Shown piece after piece: positions 10,961 to 21,906 of a DNA stretch of 64,000 nucleotides. How positions within the stretch are numbered: position 1 is the first letter of the stretch; each line of letters starts with the position of its first letter. The DNA comes from Tenebrio molitor (lineage: Eukaryota; Arthropoda; Insecta; Coleoptera; Tenebrionidae), in contig NC_091054.1 in assembly GCF_963966145.1 (NCBI RefSeq), positions 14,694,001 through 14,758,000 of the forward strand, in the 5' to 3' direction. A program made the position numbers and the translations under genes. The notes below the pieces were generated by a model. It made no database searches, was not told where the DNA came from, and saw only the letters and a list, made by a program, of their open reading frames with translations.

Positions 10961-11931
10961 TATTTACTCTTCACATACCTACTCGATTCACACTTACTTG
11001 TTTAATGTTTAATTTGATTCATATTCAAGGGGAAATATAAGCAAAGTTCAGTGAGACTGGGGTATACCTACTTAACTTCTTTGTCAAAGAATAAGAATTA
11101 TTTTTATTTTTACCCTGATTTTCATTTGATTAATTTAGTTTTACTGCCCCATTATTACCAACAATTCGATAAAAGTTACATCAATATCAGCCATGTTTGC
11201 TGACAATAGTATTAATGCTGTCATCTGTCATCCACTCAGTCTACCATGTCTGTTGTCGCCCACAAATCCATTCCAGTCATTCCACTAATATTTTCGCCCG
11301 CAACGTTTTCAAGGCAATGAAACGCTTGTGGTCGAATTTGCGGTCGTGATCTGCATCACGTACGCCATATCTTTCACCTTATGTTAAAAAATCGACATGG
11401 ACACAATGGCGCCCGTGTGACGTGGCATTAACTAACACATTTCTTTTATTGTCGGTTTTTCCAAACTCAAACGCACAACATTTGACTTGACCCGTCAGAT
11501 GAAACCATGATTATTAGAAATGTAAATATCGTCTCACGGTCTCCATCATCTTGTTGTGCAAATTCTTCAGCATATTTTACCTACGTGTCATTTTTCAGAT
11601 GCACCAACTACTTTTACATATTTATTAACCCATTACACACTGTGTACGACCTGCCGTGTTTAATTTAGGAAGTGTGAAGGTTAAAAATGTTATATTCTCG
11701 CTGTACACCCCTCCTACATCATCAAAACATTTTCCAAAAACCATTTTACTTTGGTACAGTAAACAAATGAACGCACGCTTGTTTGCATTTTTCTAATTGC
11801 GCAACCTGTTAGCAAGACGACTTTGCACAGGGGAATTCCAATCTAGGTGTGTTGTAGCTAAACTGGGACTCTCCACCACTCGATCTATATCTTTACAAAA
11901 TTCAGAACTAGTTCCTTCGTCTCATCACACA
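10961..11931 (+). promoter_or_regulatory. 5' flank of cathepsin copy 1, shared with other copies
   Basis: 10961-11600 is duplicated at 39977-40490. About 220 bp before the start codon (11725-11931) is repeated before the intact copy (33018-33256), including TTGCATTTTTCTAATTGCGC and GGGACTCTCCACCACT. Conservation across copies suggests promoter and 5' UTR. No clear TATA box position can be fixed. Confidence 0.45.
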
Positions 11932-13481
11932 ATGCGTTACGCATTTTGTTTGTATGCTCTCGCCATCTTTCCACTTTGCGAGGTCAAAAAACGCCAATAC
12001 TTGACCAAGACCTTCATCGACTTCATCAACAAGAACCAGTCATCCTGGAGGGCGGAAAATTTTTTCTCGAAAATGTGACGAGCGGGAATTTCGTTCATCT
12101 CCACCCCCAACTCGTCCTCAAGGTGGTAGACGAGGTGAGAGTCAAGGACTGCAACTTAGAAGATCTTCACATTCCGGACAGTTTTGACGCCAGAAAAGAA
12201 TGGCCTCACTGTGCCGATGTCATAGGAAACATCAAGGATCAAGGCTCGTGCAACTCTTGTTGGGTGAGTTCTCACGAAATTCGGCGAGTTGTAATTGTGT
12301 CGATTTAGGCGTTCTCTTCTACGGGAGTCATGACTGACAGGTTGTGCATTCAGAGCGAGGGTGAAGTGAAGTTTCAGTTTTCGCCCCAAGACATTCTAAG
12401 TTGTTGTGAAAATTGTTCGACTGGTTGTGTAGGAGGGGGTTTCTGGAGCAGGGGCTGGCGCTACTGGACGGAATCCGGGATTGTTTCCGGAGGTGACTAC
12501 GATTCATATCAGGTGAGTAATGAGGGTACAAAACACAGTTGCTAGTCTTCTTCTTCCTTCTTTTACGTAGGCAAGTTTAGTGTTCCTTCTTCGATTCTTA
12601 ACCTCTTATTTAGATGTCGTCACACCACCTCTTTCTAAGTCTTCCTGTTGATCTTCTTCCGTAAAATGAAAAAGGATCTTTGTCAAATACGTATACAGCA
12701 CCTGAATCGAGAACCGTTTTTTAACAACCTAAGTGTTGTCAAGGTTGTAAAATTATCTCGATAACTTGTTGCCTACAACGTCTGCACTTGCTTCCAGGGT
12801 TGCGTGTTTTACCAAGAATCTGAATATTACCTCGAAACCAAGTCCCCTTGCATAAAATCTTGTAACAACCCGCATTACAATATTTCCTACGCTGAAGACA
12901 AACATTTTGGCTCAGATTACTACCAAGTGAACCCAGCAGAAGAATGCATTCAAGCTGAAATTATGAGTAACGGTCCGGTGGAAGCCGTGTTTGACCTGCA
13001 CGAAGACTTCTCCTACTACAAAGATGGTAGCGTCATGAACATGTTTTAACAGTTAAAAAATTTGGCAATTTCAGGTGTTTACACTTATACCATCGGAGGA
13101 TTAGTCAGTCTACACTCTGTTAAAATCGTAGGTTGGGGAGTGGAAAACGGAAATCCTTATTGGCTCGCGGTCAACAGTTGGGGTTGCATGTGGGGGAAAC
13201 TTAAAGGATTTTTTAAAATCAGAAGAGGGGTGAACGAGTGCGGTATCGAACAACATGTGCTTGCTGGAATCGCCAGGTTGGAGGCAAAGACCGAGGCGCC
13301 TCAGAGTTCTGCTGAGGCAAAGACCGAGGAGCCTCAGAGTTCTGCGACTAGTTCGAGTTCTCCTTGGTTGCTGGTTGCTCTTGTGAGTGCGGGGATAGTC
13401 ATAGCGGTAATGGCGATTGCTCTGTTTGTAAAGAAGAAAAATATGGAGTCTGTGATTAATTACTTTAGGATGAAGTCGTAG
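11932..13481 (+). pseudogene. Membrane-anchored cathepsin B-like protease, copy 1, exon 1 frameshift
   Basis: Four exons: 11932-12263, 12309-12512, 12798-13026 and 13075-13481, with GT-AG introns of 45, 285 and 48 bp at the same positions and phases as the intact copy at 33.3 kb. A single G missing near 12053 (ggcggaaaa versus ggcgggaaaa) shifts exon 1 out of frame. Otherwise the DQGSCNSCW nucleophile, the SLHSVKIVGWG His and the NSW Asn are intact. The C-terminal exon adds an 11-residue juxtamembrane unit twice (EAKTEAPQSSA, EAKTEEPQSSA), a transmembrane helix and a KKK tail. It may be a young pseudogene, a sequencing error, or a gene with another start. Neighbouring repeats and its flank are duplicated around copy 3. 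Confidence 0.75.
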
Positions 13482-13686
13482 ACTAATGAAATGAGAGATT
13501 ACTGACATAGCAAATAATTATAAATGATTGAAGTAAATATAGTGAGTTGGCATTCCTCAGCAATTGGTATACTTCCTCTTTGACAACATGACATCTCTTG
13601 ATTCATTTTTTTTTTTATTAGGGCTTTGAAAGTTAAATGTCATTGTAAATAATAGACATTGTAAATAAGTTTTTACAGAGTAATGG

Positions 13687-14310
13687 TGGTTCAACGCTTA
13701 ACTTTCCGTTGAAAATAAATGAATGAAATCAATAAAAACTCGCAATCAAGATATTCCCGATGTCCGGAAGTGAGGTCATCACTATTTGCCTGCAAAATCG
13801 CGCTTGTGTTAGTGTTAAAATTGTGAAGCATCATCTTCGATCTTGTCTACATTTGCTGCTGTTTGTCAGATTTGTTCAACACTTTAACTTTCCGTTGAAA
13901 ATAAACGACTGAAATCAATAAAAAATCATCGCGATCAAGATATTCCCGATGTCCGAATGGCCGCAGAGCAAGTGAGGTCATCGTTATTCCCTGCAAAATC
14001 GCGCTTGTGTTGGTGTTAAAATTCTGATGCATTATCTTCGATATCGTCTACATCTGCTAGTGGCATACGGATTTCGATTAATTCGAGGTGTGTCCCATAA
14101 CATTAACCATTATTTATTGTACCAATTGTAAAAAAAATGAAAAATAAAGTTTAGATCTACGTTGCTATAGTTATTTAGTCATTCATAACTGCCGCTCCCG
14201 CTCATAACGGACACCCTTAACGGACTCCGACCGTTATGAGGTTGTTTACATGGTGACAAACAGTCCGGAAAGCCACCTTTAACAACTAGATATTACAAAA
14301 ATATTTATAA
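13687..14310. repeat. Repeat block with about 185-bp tandem units, shared with 24.1-24.7 kb
   Basis: The unit begins with TTCAACGCTTAACTTTCCGT and recurs near 13877. The block ends with a palindromic segment around CTCATAACGGACACCCTTAA and the CAACTAGATATTAC stretch. The same block at 24.1-24.7 kb is interrupted by the P element exactly at this last stretch. It is absent from the equivalent place after cathepsin copy 3 (about 54.86 kb), so it arrived after or was lost from one copy. Confidence 0.7.
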
Positions 14311-14925
14311 GAATGGCAGAAATTTCAATATTGTTGAAAAAGGAAACTATTTTTGCGTATGGAGGGTGTCCTAAGGACTTTAATGACACAGTGTGTTTTC
14401 TCGTGGAACACTATCCAAATGTAGGCTTTACAAAATGTAAGGTTAAGAGAGTCGTCAATTTTTTTGAAGACACAGGATCCAGTATAATAAATTACGTCTA
14501 AATGTTGTCTTTAACTTTGTAAATGTGTGTAAGGTTAGCAAAATAAATGTCAAATATTTCACCTGCGTTTGTGCGAAAAGGGGTGACCAAAATTCGGCAA
14601 AATTGCGCGTTTGTTTCATAAGCGTCTACGTTTTTGCATCTGCAGACACGTTTAACACAGTTTTTTGCTTTTTTCTTGCAAACCAGACATCTTTCGAAGA
14701 CGATCCCTACAGGATTTTTCATTGACGATCAATTTTTTTGATGTAAATCTTAAGTGATTTAACATTTTAAAAAGGCATTACGTTTTTAAGACTTGGGTAA
14801 TTGCATTAATGGGATTTTATTCTTCACTGTATAAAATATCTGCATTTTAAATTTCACAAACATTCTTTGGAAAATAACCGAGTTATTAGGCTCGAAAGTC
14901 TTAGCTGAGGCACCCTGTATATAGG
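14311..14925 (+). mobile_element. Mariner-like remnant
   Basis: The frame at 14313-14501 (LLKKETIFAYGGCPKDFNDT, then FFEDTGS) resembles the helix-turn-helix head of DUF4817-like mariners. At 14905-14922 AGCTGAGGCACCCTGTATAT looks like a terminal inverted repeat end, but no left partner was found. Confidence 0.4.
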
Positions 14926-15213
14926 TTTATAAATATAGTATTGCCGTTATAACTTTTTATCTGCTCCGCTCACATAAATTGATCAATGAGAATCAAAGAT
15001 TCAATCTGTATAATTTTTCGTCACATTTGCCACGTAAAAACCTGAAGGTTAGAATTTTCCTGTTAAGTCCACAATTTTATTTTAGGTTTTAAAAAAATAA
15101 AATGTCATTAAGACAATTCGAATGTCAGAATTTTTTTTTTCGTGTAAATCAAATCGTCTTAATAACCTATTTGATTGGTAAAAAAAAAAAGACATTTGTA
15201 AGACAGCATAATA

Positions 15214-15476
15214 CCGAGTGACTATAAATGATTGAAGGAAAATAGTGGATTGGCAACACTGATGCAGTTGGTAGTGCAAGTCTTCTCGTGCATCATCTGT
15301 CAATCATTCCTATTTAGGTTAGGTTAAGTCACGAAGTACATTGTCGATTTAGATTTTTTTGACGTTTGTTTCAATTTTAAAAATTGCGTGTGTCATGCCA
15401 ACGATGTTGCCAACTAAAGATTTTAAATGTGTTACCAACATAACAAAATAATTTTCAATCATTTATAGTCACTCGG
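15214..15476. mobile_element. 263-bp TA-flanked MITE
   Basis: CCGAGTGACTATAAATGATT and its inverted copy form a 23-bp TIR with TA on both sides. Related sequence (AATGATTGAAGTAAATATA) occurs just downstream of cathepsin copies 1 and 3. Confidence 0.8.
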
Positions 15477-15479
15477 TAC

Positions 15480-15910
15480 GAGTGTGTACACATTTAATTG
15501 CCTGCTTTTGTTCATGTCTATATCACGTCATCTTCATGAGTTTCAATAAATACATAATTGGATTAAACGAAACTGGACCTAGATTTATATTTATCACCCT
15601 TTACTGCATTCCCGATGGCGTGAGAATCTAAGACTATAAATGAACAAATCTGTGTGTTTCTAACCATGAGATCCATTCCACAATTATTGCGTACTTTCAG
15701 TATATTAAGGGCGGACTGTAGCATAACGAAGAACAATAAGTTTTATTTTAGTACAGTGTGGAAACTTTAACTGGAATAATAGTTATTTATGACATAAGTG
15801 GGTTATTTTAGATAATACCTCGGGTGGGTAATACTTAATAACCTGCGTATGCACAACGTTTTATCCAATATTCGTAAATTTTTAGATAATAACATTTTCT
15901 ATTATACCGG
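15480..15910. repeat. Segment duplicated at about 55.44-56.2 kb
   Basis: Stretches such as CTTTTGTTCATGTCTATATC and TATATTAAGGGCGGACTGTA recur in the same order after cathepsin copy 3. This marks the right end of the duplicated block. No gene within. Confidence 0.7.
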
Positions 15911-15929
15911 GTGTCCACTCTCAAAGTCG

Positions 15930-16460
15930 AACATAAGCAATTAACACTGTGCATTCAGTTTATAGATATTATGCCATTATTTCGATACATCAATAATATT
16001 ACAGAATTAAATTATGATATTGACATTCATATTAAGCATAACAGACCAGATATTATAATTTTAAATAAACAACAAAAGCAAGCATATCTTTTAGATATAG
16101 CTGTTCCAAATTCACATAATATAACACAGACATATAACACATAAATTAATAAATATTTAGAGCTGTCCGTTGCTATGAGAAATCTTTGGTGTTTAGAAAA
16201 AAAATCGATTTTACCACTTGTAATTTCAGCAAAAATTCTGGATTTGGTAGTTGAAATTCAAAAAGGTATATTATTATACTCATGTCACATCGTGAGGAAG
16301 TTCCTTAACATTGACACAGAACATAATACACAACAAAGTCAAAATGCGGAGGCAAGACGCCGGTAATTATGTTGATAAGCACTGCACTATTACTTGATAG
16401 TAATATCCGTAATAGTGTATGTACTCCGGCAAAATTGCCGTGCCGCCGGGTGGAGGTGGG
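15930..16460 (+). mobile_element. LINE 3' fragment with restriction-like endonuclease motif, copy 1
   Basis: The frame shows HIKHNRPDIIILNKQQKQ then LLDIAVPNSHNI, a PD...D-x-A pattern of the restriction-like endonuclease found after the reverse transcriptase of R2-like non-LTR elements. A stop interrupts it at 16142, and relative to the copy at 35.1-35.5 kb a segment after VISA is deleted. The 3' end carries two hairpins (16385-16417 and around CCGGCAAAATTGCCG) that are kept in both copies. Confidence 0.7.
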
Positions 16461-16489
16461 ATACGGATATTTAACACTTTTTTTAATGC

Positions 16490-16760
16490 TTTGGTTTCAG
16501 CGGATAAAGGTTACACACCTTTAAATTTAAGTGATAATATAATTTCAGATATTGTTGAGCCAAATATACCTGACACTATAGCAAATATAAAACAAAAGTC
16601 TTTACATGGGAGATATTTTAAAGAGCTAGAACAGTCAGAAATTAATATTCAAGCTTCTCATGCATGGCTTAAAAAATTAAATATTCATCCTGAGACTGAG
16701 GGTTTTATATTTGCAATACAAGATCGTGTTATAAATACAAGAAATTATAAAAAAAGGGAG
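16490..16760 (+). mobile_element. LINE fragment upstream of the endonuclease region
   Basis: The frame reads NALVSADKGYTPLNLSDNII, then LHGRYFKELEQSEINIQASH and HPETEGFIFAIQDRVINTRN, a conserved stretch found between reverse transcriptase and endonuclease in the same LINE family. It lies after, not before, the 3' fragment at 15.9-16.5 kb, so it comes from a second truncated copy or a rearrangement. Confidence 0.6.
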
Positions 16761-17491
16761 GGCACACTTGGATCAATTCGGATTGTACCCAATACTTTTT
16801 TATTGCTGTCTATATCCATGTCAGTGCCAGTGAACACGGTGTTTTTAGATTGATCTATGTGTAATTTTAATATATCGTCAACTTCGACAATTAAATTTAT
16901 CAATCCTCGAAAAATGCCTGGGTTGTTGCTCTCCACCCCTTCATCATGTCCATGTAATGCTAACTCAAATGCCCCTCAAAATTTTATCGCGTCAATAAGT
17001 TTTCTTAAAATGTATCGATTTTGTTTAACTTTTTCATTATGTTTTTGAATTTCAAGGCGATATACCCCACTCAGCTGTTTACGGAGGTCCGTGTTGCCCA
17101 AAATTCCAAACTCGACTGAATAAAATAAATGTTTTTGGCTTATTGCATGCTTTTTAACTTTCTGGCCCAAAGGTTTTAAATCTGTAACACCGGTCTGAAC
17201 CCAGGCAGGATCGCAATCAGCGGATCCCATTACCAAACACACGAAACAATAAAATGAGTTACTTTTACTTACATCGCAAATACATAACCAACTAGCATTA
17301 TTGTACATACCTCTGTTAAAATTTCTTACCACAATTTTACCCTTGATCAAATTTTGTTTACAAATTTTCAAGTTTGGACGAGGTGGACCCAAGTGTTTAA
17401 TTTCTTTCCGCTCTTCGAATCCAAGTCCAACGGCGGTTTTTAAATTTTTAATTGATTGAACGGAATTCATGATAATATTCGTAAATAGCAC
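16757..17491 (-). pseudogene. hAT/ZMYM-like (TTF zinc finger, DUF4371-type) transposase fragment
   Basis: On the minus strand the frame gives NFNRGMYNNASWLCICDVSK, FYCFVCLVMG, GVTDLKPLGQKVKKHAISQKH and YRLEIQKHNEKVKQNRYILR. These are the W-LC-C / F-CF-CL / H motif of a TTF-type zinc finger, followed by the start of the DUF4371 region of ZMYM1-like hAT transposases. After a stop at about 16976 the sequence continues in frame-shifted form with NNPGIFRGLINLI, then ends near 16757. The catalytic hAT domain is absent. No TIRs were found. It is a 3'-truncated relic. Confidence 0.68.
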
Positions 17492-17499
17492 GACTGAAG

Positions 17500-18070
17500 C
17501 CTAATGTTACTTACTATTAATGCAGAATGCTAGTAAAAACTACACTTGAAAGCAGAAAATAAAAGCACTAAACACACGTTTGATTAAGAATTAGACGACA
17601 AGTGTTGCGAACTTGCAAATCAGTTGAAATCTCGTTAATCTCGTTAAAATTTGAAATTCATAACTTCGGGCAAATCCTAATTAAAAAAATGTCAAACAAG
17701 AATTTAAGGTTATGATAAAAGAAAATTTATATTTGGTGAAACATCAACAACAAACAAGAAATCAATCTTCAACTGGTATAAAACATGGTTAAACTAGGTA
17801 AGTCACCCTCGGAATCCGAATCACACTACATATTTTCTTTGTTTTGTTGAAAATGATAGAAAATAATTTGAATTTGTCAATTTGCCGCGTCAAGGTAAAT
17901 TGCCAAATTATGAAACTCAAAATTACTAAACTGAAACAGCACGTGATGCCAACATACGTACATATTGACAGCACGGATGTCATTGAAAACGACTATACAT
18001 TTTCGTTTTCCAATTTTTTTTAAAATCAATTGTCAAAGTGTTGTCATGTTGGTATAAGCCACTGGTTATT
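17500..18070. other. AT-rich spacer
   Basis: Nothing recognisable on either strand. Confidence 0.5.
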
Positions 18071-18077
18071 TGATATA

Positions 18078-18465
18078 GTTTGTTTTTTAATCAAAGAACC
18101 ACGACCTGTTGATTTAGGTTTGCAAATATAAAATTTTACTAAATTTAGGAAATTTAATGATATCTGTTGGCTATACCAGCCAACGCCTGTCATTTTTAAT
18201 GTCCTTGAAAGTACGCAAACTCGCATCTAAAATTTGAACGTGTTATTAAAAATGCCTCGGAAAGTAAGACATTTATTAAACTTTCAAGTTAGTTGTTATT
18301 AGTTATTGTTAACTTTATTAACATGCTGCGCTTCTAATATCTCTAATAACCTCAATTTCTATATGATGAGATTTTTCACCCTAGGTCAAAAGTGTACAAT
18401 GTTGTCAGCTCTATTTTAGGTGTAAATTGCGGTGTTGTGGTTCTTTGATTAAAAAACAGACTGTA
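18078..18465. mobile_element. MITE with about 24-bp TIRs
   Basis: TTTTTTAATCAAAGAACCAC near 18083 is mirrored by GTGGTTCTTTGATTAAAAAA near 18436. No coding content is visible between. Confidence 0.65.
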
Positions 18466-18573
18466 GTTATTAGATTGGCAACGTAAAATGTCAACTGTAT
18501 GTCAATCATTTTAATGTGAAGGCGCTTGCGCTATTGAAGCCGCAATTACATTTAAATAAAAATACAAAGTTAA

Positions 18574-19448
18574 CGGCCGGTTTCATAATCCGACCCTAAA
18601 GACTCCTTTAATAAAATGCTCCTTTAAGGTAAATGCGACTTTAAATCTAAAATAAAGGAGACTGCATTTCATAAACACGGACTATCGAAACATTAGTTAA
18701 AATTTGCATTAGTTCGAAAACGAATCATTCACCGTGTGTACGTAGTCATTTTCCTAGGGAATTCTAGGGAATTTTACAGTAAACATTTGAAAGTTTTGGT
18801 AACTCGCAACTGTTTCCCTCGGACTTTGAATTGTATTTCGAGTAGGTATTTTAATTTTTGTTTACATTCTGCATTTTACATTTTGCTAGTGGAGCAGCGC
18901 CAAATTAAAACATCCGATTAATAAAAGATTGCGACCAAAAATGCCAAATCCAACCTTTCAAGTGAAGGAGGAATTTTATAAATCTAAAACAAAACTTGTA
19001 TAAAATAAGATCCTACACTTAAAGAGAAGAGAGGAAAGAGAAGAACATGAAAGGAAAAAACTGTTACCTATTAGACTTAGATTGAATTAGCAAGAAAACA
19101 ATTGAGCAATAAAAACTAATGAATTCATGGAATATCTTTATTTTCGGAATACCTATAAGTTTCCGAAATGTTGATTAAATTATTCGGTAAGTACCTACTA
19201 ATTCACAAAAAAAACCCAGCAATTTGTGGTAATGCACTAGCCTAGCGAAATGTCACTTGTCATGTAATTGAGGTTATGTTCCCCATTTAAATCCACCTTT
19301 AACGAGATAAAAGGCCGACAACGAGCTTTTAAAGTTAAAGGGGGTTTTAAGGATTTAAAGACGCCTTTAATGAATATGAAACACAATTTTTAGTTAAAGG
19401 TGGTTTTAAATTTAAAACCGCTTTTAAAATACATTATGAAACCGGCCG
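18574..19448. mobile_element. PIF/Harbinger-like non-autonomous element, TAA target duplication
   Basis: Perfect 16-bp TIRs (CGGCCGGTTTCATAAT) are followed by many subterminal TTTAAA/CCTTTAA motifs. TAA flanks both ends (18571-18573 and 19449-19451); 3-bp TWA duplications are typical of PIF/Harbinger elements. No intact ORF, so it would need a transposase in trans. Confidence 0.72.
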
Positions 19449-19451
19449 TAA

Positions 19452-19590
19452 ATGCGTTTCCGAAAACAAGGATCTAACACAACGAGAAAAATTGGCTATG
19501 AGTGCACAAAAAACCCCAGTTTACACAAGAACGAGTTGAATACGTTTTTTTGTTCGACGAGCCCCTTAAAGGCTCCAAATCGCTTAAAAT
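19452..19590. repeat. Repeat also present at about 10.46-10.6 kb
   Basis: GTTCGACGAGCCCCTTAAAG and CCAAATCG are shared with the copy near 10555. The solo LTR at 19591 interrupts this repeat, and its continuation AAATCTTT resumes at 21616. Confidence 0.75.
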
Positions 19591-21615
19591 TGTCACGGTT
19601 CGAAAATTTCATCCCGTTCGTTTTTCGTTTTTTTTGCGGATTTGGCCGGAGTGGAAGGCCCATGGGTTCCACTAATGCTTGGGGATGCACCATCGTTACT
19701 CGAACACCTCGAAAGTAACCTTAAAAGTAACGAATTCAGTAAACTCTCGCTCACAGTTAGGCCGAGAGTAATCGCATGTTACCGCGACCGTTTTGTTTGT
19801 GTCTTTTTCCTTCCCGATCCCTCATCCTCCCGTTCGCTTGTCATTGTCGTTAATCCTTTCTACCTTGTCTTCTCTTTTGGTTTTCCTTGTCGGATTTTCT
19901 TCGTTTTCTTTTCGTTTGGCCCCAGCTGAAGAAGCAGCTGGAATCGTGCCCTTATCCTCACAATTTCAGCGGGACGGTAGCTATATACCGTCGGGTTTGT
20001 CAGGTCGCGAACCTTGGCCCTACGCCAGAAAAATTTCGCTCTTTCCTCTTTTCTTCTTTCTTCACGGCCTAGAGTTTATCGGAGTTGAGTAGGTCCTCTG
20101 AATGTACCGTTAACTTACCTTTCCCCTTTTTTAAGACACCAACTCCATAAATTCCCTTCACCTTCTCGTCCCTGGACATTTTTTTTTCTCCTTCTTTCAC
20201 GGACCTTTCTTCATCTCCCGAAACACCTGGAGACGGTCTCGATCGACGGTTTTCATCGATGATCGACGGCGTAGGCCTTTTGGTCCCTTTGTTTTGATTT
20301 TTCTAACCTATCTCGGTCCCGCTGTCGCGCGTCAAAAATATGACCACGCATGCACCTGTCGGTTCTCGATGTTCCTTCTGTCGACAGCTGTTAAGGTCTG
20401 TTTTCCTTCACCGAGACTGGTTAGACTTTTTTGGGCAAGGCGATAAGTTCGCGTTTCGATGCCACTCTTCCTCTTTCGAAAAAGTACCGTGACTGGGTGA
20501 ACTTCGTGGCAGCGTTTTCGTGTGGATCGCACCGATTTTCGGGATTTTCACGAAGTCCCCTGTGCCCGTCAGAAGAGTTGCGTGGTTCTCCGTTTCGTGC
20601 TGGATAGCGTACCTTTTGGAACCCCAACTCTGTCGGAATTTCCGGATCTTGGGAGTCACGGACTTTTTTTGGCTTTTCGTCGCCCCAAAAAAAGACCTCA
20701 CGCCGACTGAGGTTCTTTTATTACAAGGACCTTTTGTTGGACCCGTTCCCGCGGATCCGTCGAGTTCCCTGTTTTTCTGGCCTTCTTTTTTTCATCTCCA
20801 CCGGAGTCAGCAGCGGCCTCAACGGCAGCAGGACCGCCGAGCGGCGAACCCCGCAGGACGCCGAAGGACGACGCAGGAGGCTCAGGTCAGATCGTTCCCG
20901 AATATCATATCGCGCCTACAGGAACAGAGCCTCCATTTTGCTCGTGTCGGGTATCTCCGTCTCTCGAGGCCGCAGCAGTTTTTCGGCAGGGAGATAACGT
21001 CCCTTCTTTCGCTTTACCGTCTCTCTCTGTCGCGTATTTTGTCTTGTGTGTGTGTGTAATTTGGAATTCAAACTTTTTCGACAATACTATTTGTAAATCC
21101 GACGCCGGTAACTGTAGAGTTGCGTTTTAATTCGATACCGTTTGTTTTGAGGTCGCACCGAGCTTGTACAAGTATCGTCGGCGGCTCGCGGGAATTTCAT
21201 TTTTAGTTCAGATTTATTTTGTGCGTTACTGGTCAGGACCGTTCATTGAATTTTTGTTTGTTTGTTTGTTGCAATTATATTTGGGTTTGGCCACATCGAA
21301 CAATAATTTAGTTTTTTTTTTACCAACAATCAATTGTACAAATTATTTTTTTAATTTTCACTTATTGTAAATATTGTACCAGGGAATATAATTTGATTAA
21401 ATTGGTTAACTGGGACACGTGCGTTTCATTTCGGGTATCGGCCCCGGAGTATCACCGGATCCGGATACTCCCGAAGCATCAGTGCCGGAGGATCCTGGCG
21501 CCCTTTACTCTCTTGTCTTTCGGGTCTGGCTGATTCGTTCGCTTACCCCGCCCAAGACTGAGCTACCGGCAACAATTGTCAACCGCCGACCCAAAATTCA
21601 AAAAATAACGTGGCA
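19591..21615. mobile_element. Solo LTR, about 2.0 kb, with AAAT target duplication
   Basis: Starts TGTCACGG and ends CGTGGCA. AAAT flanks both sides (19587-19590 and 21616-21619). The uninterrupted target is seen at about 10590, where CGTTTAAAATCTTT is continuous. The interior is clearly more GC-rich than the surroundings. It has open frames but none resembling gag or pol. A single LTR with a target duplication and no internal region is what LTR-LTR recombination leaves. Family is probably gypsy, inferred from 4-bp duplication and TGTCAC...GTGGCA ends like those of the gypsy element at 42.8-50.6 kb. Confidence 0.75.
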
Positions 21616-21906
21616 AAATCTTTAAAATTAGCTTGACGTTTCGTTTTGACAAGTGGTGACATTTATCAAAATCCGTTCACACAGGAGAAAATTCTCAAAT
21701 TCTGACAGTGTCGAACAAAAAAAGAGGTGTTCATGTTGTTTGTGGATATTATGTATTTCATCCAACTATTGCGTCACTTTAGACAATTTTTTTTTTGTTT
21801 AATCTTTTAAATGTCGTCATTTCTGTCCTTCAGTTTTTTTTTTATTTATTTAAAACAAAACTATAGATAACCTTCTATTGACTTTAAAACATACAACATA
21901 TAGCCT

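Noticed and set aside
13110..13508. 132-codon minus-strand frame
   Set aside because: Antisense to cathepsin exon 4; the same shadow appears at copy 3.
13691..14060. CRISPR-like array
   Set aside because: Units are about 185 bp, only two per block, without spacers; this is an ordinary eukaryotic tandem repeat.
20520..21059. 179-codon frame in a GC-rich stretch
   Set aside because: Falls inside the solo LTR; low-complexity composition and no gag, pol or host motif.
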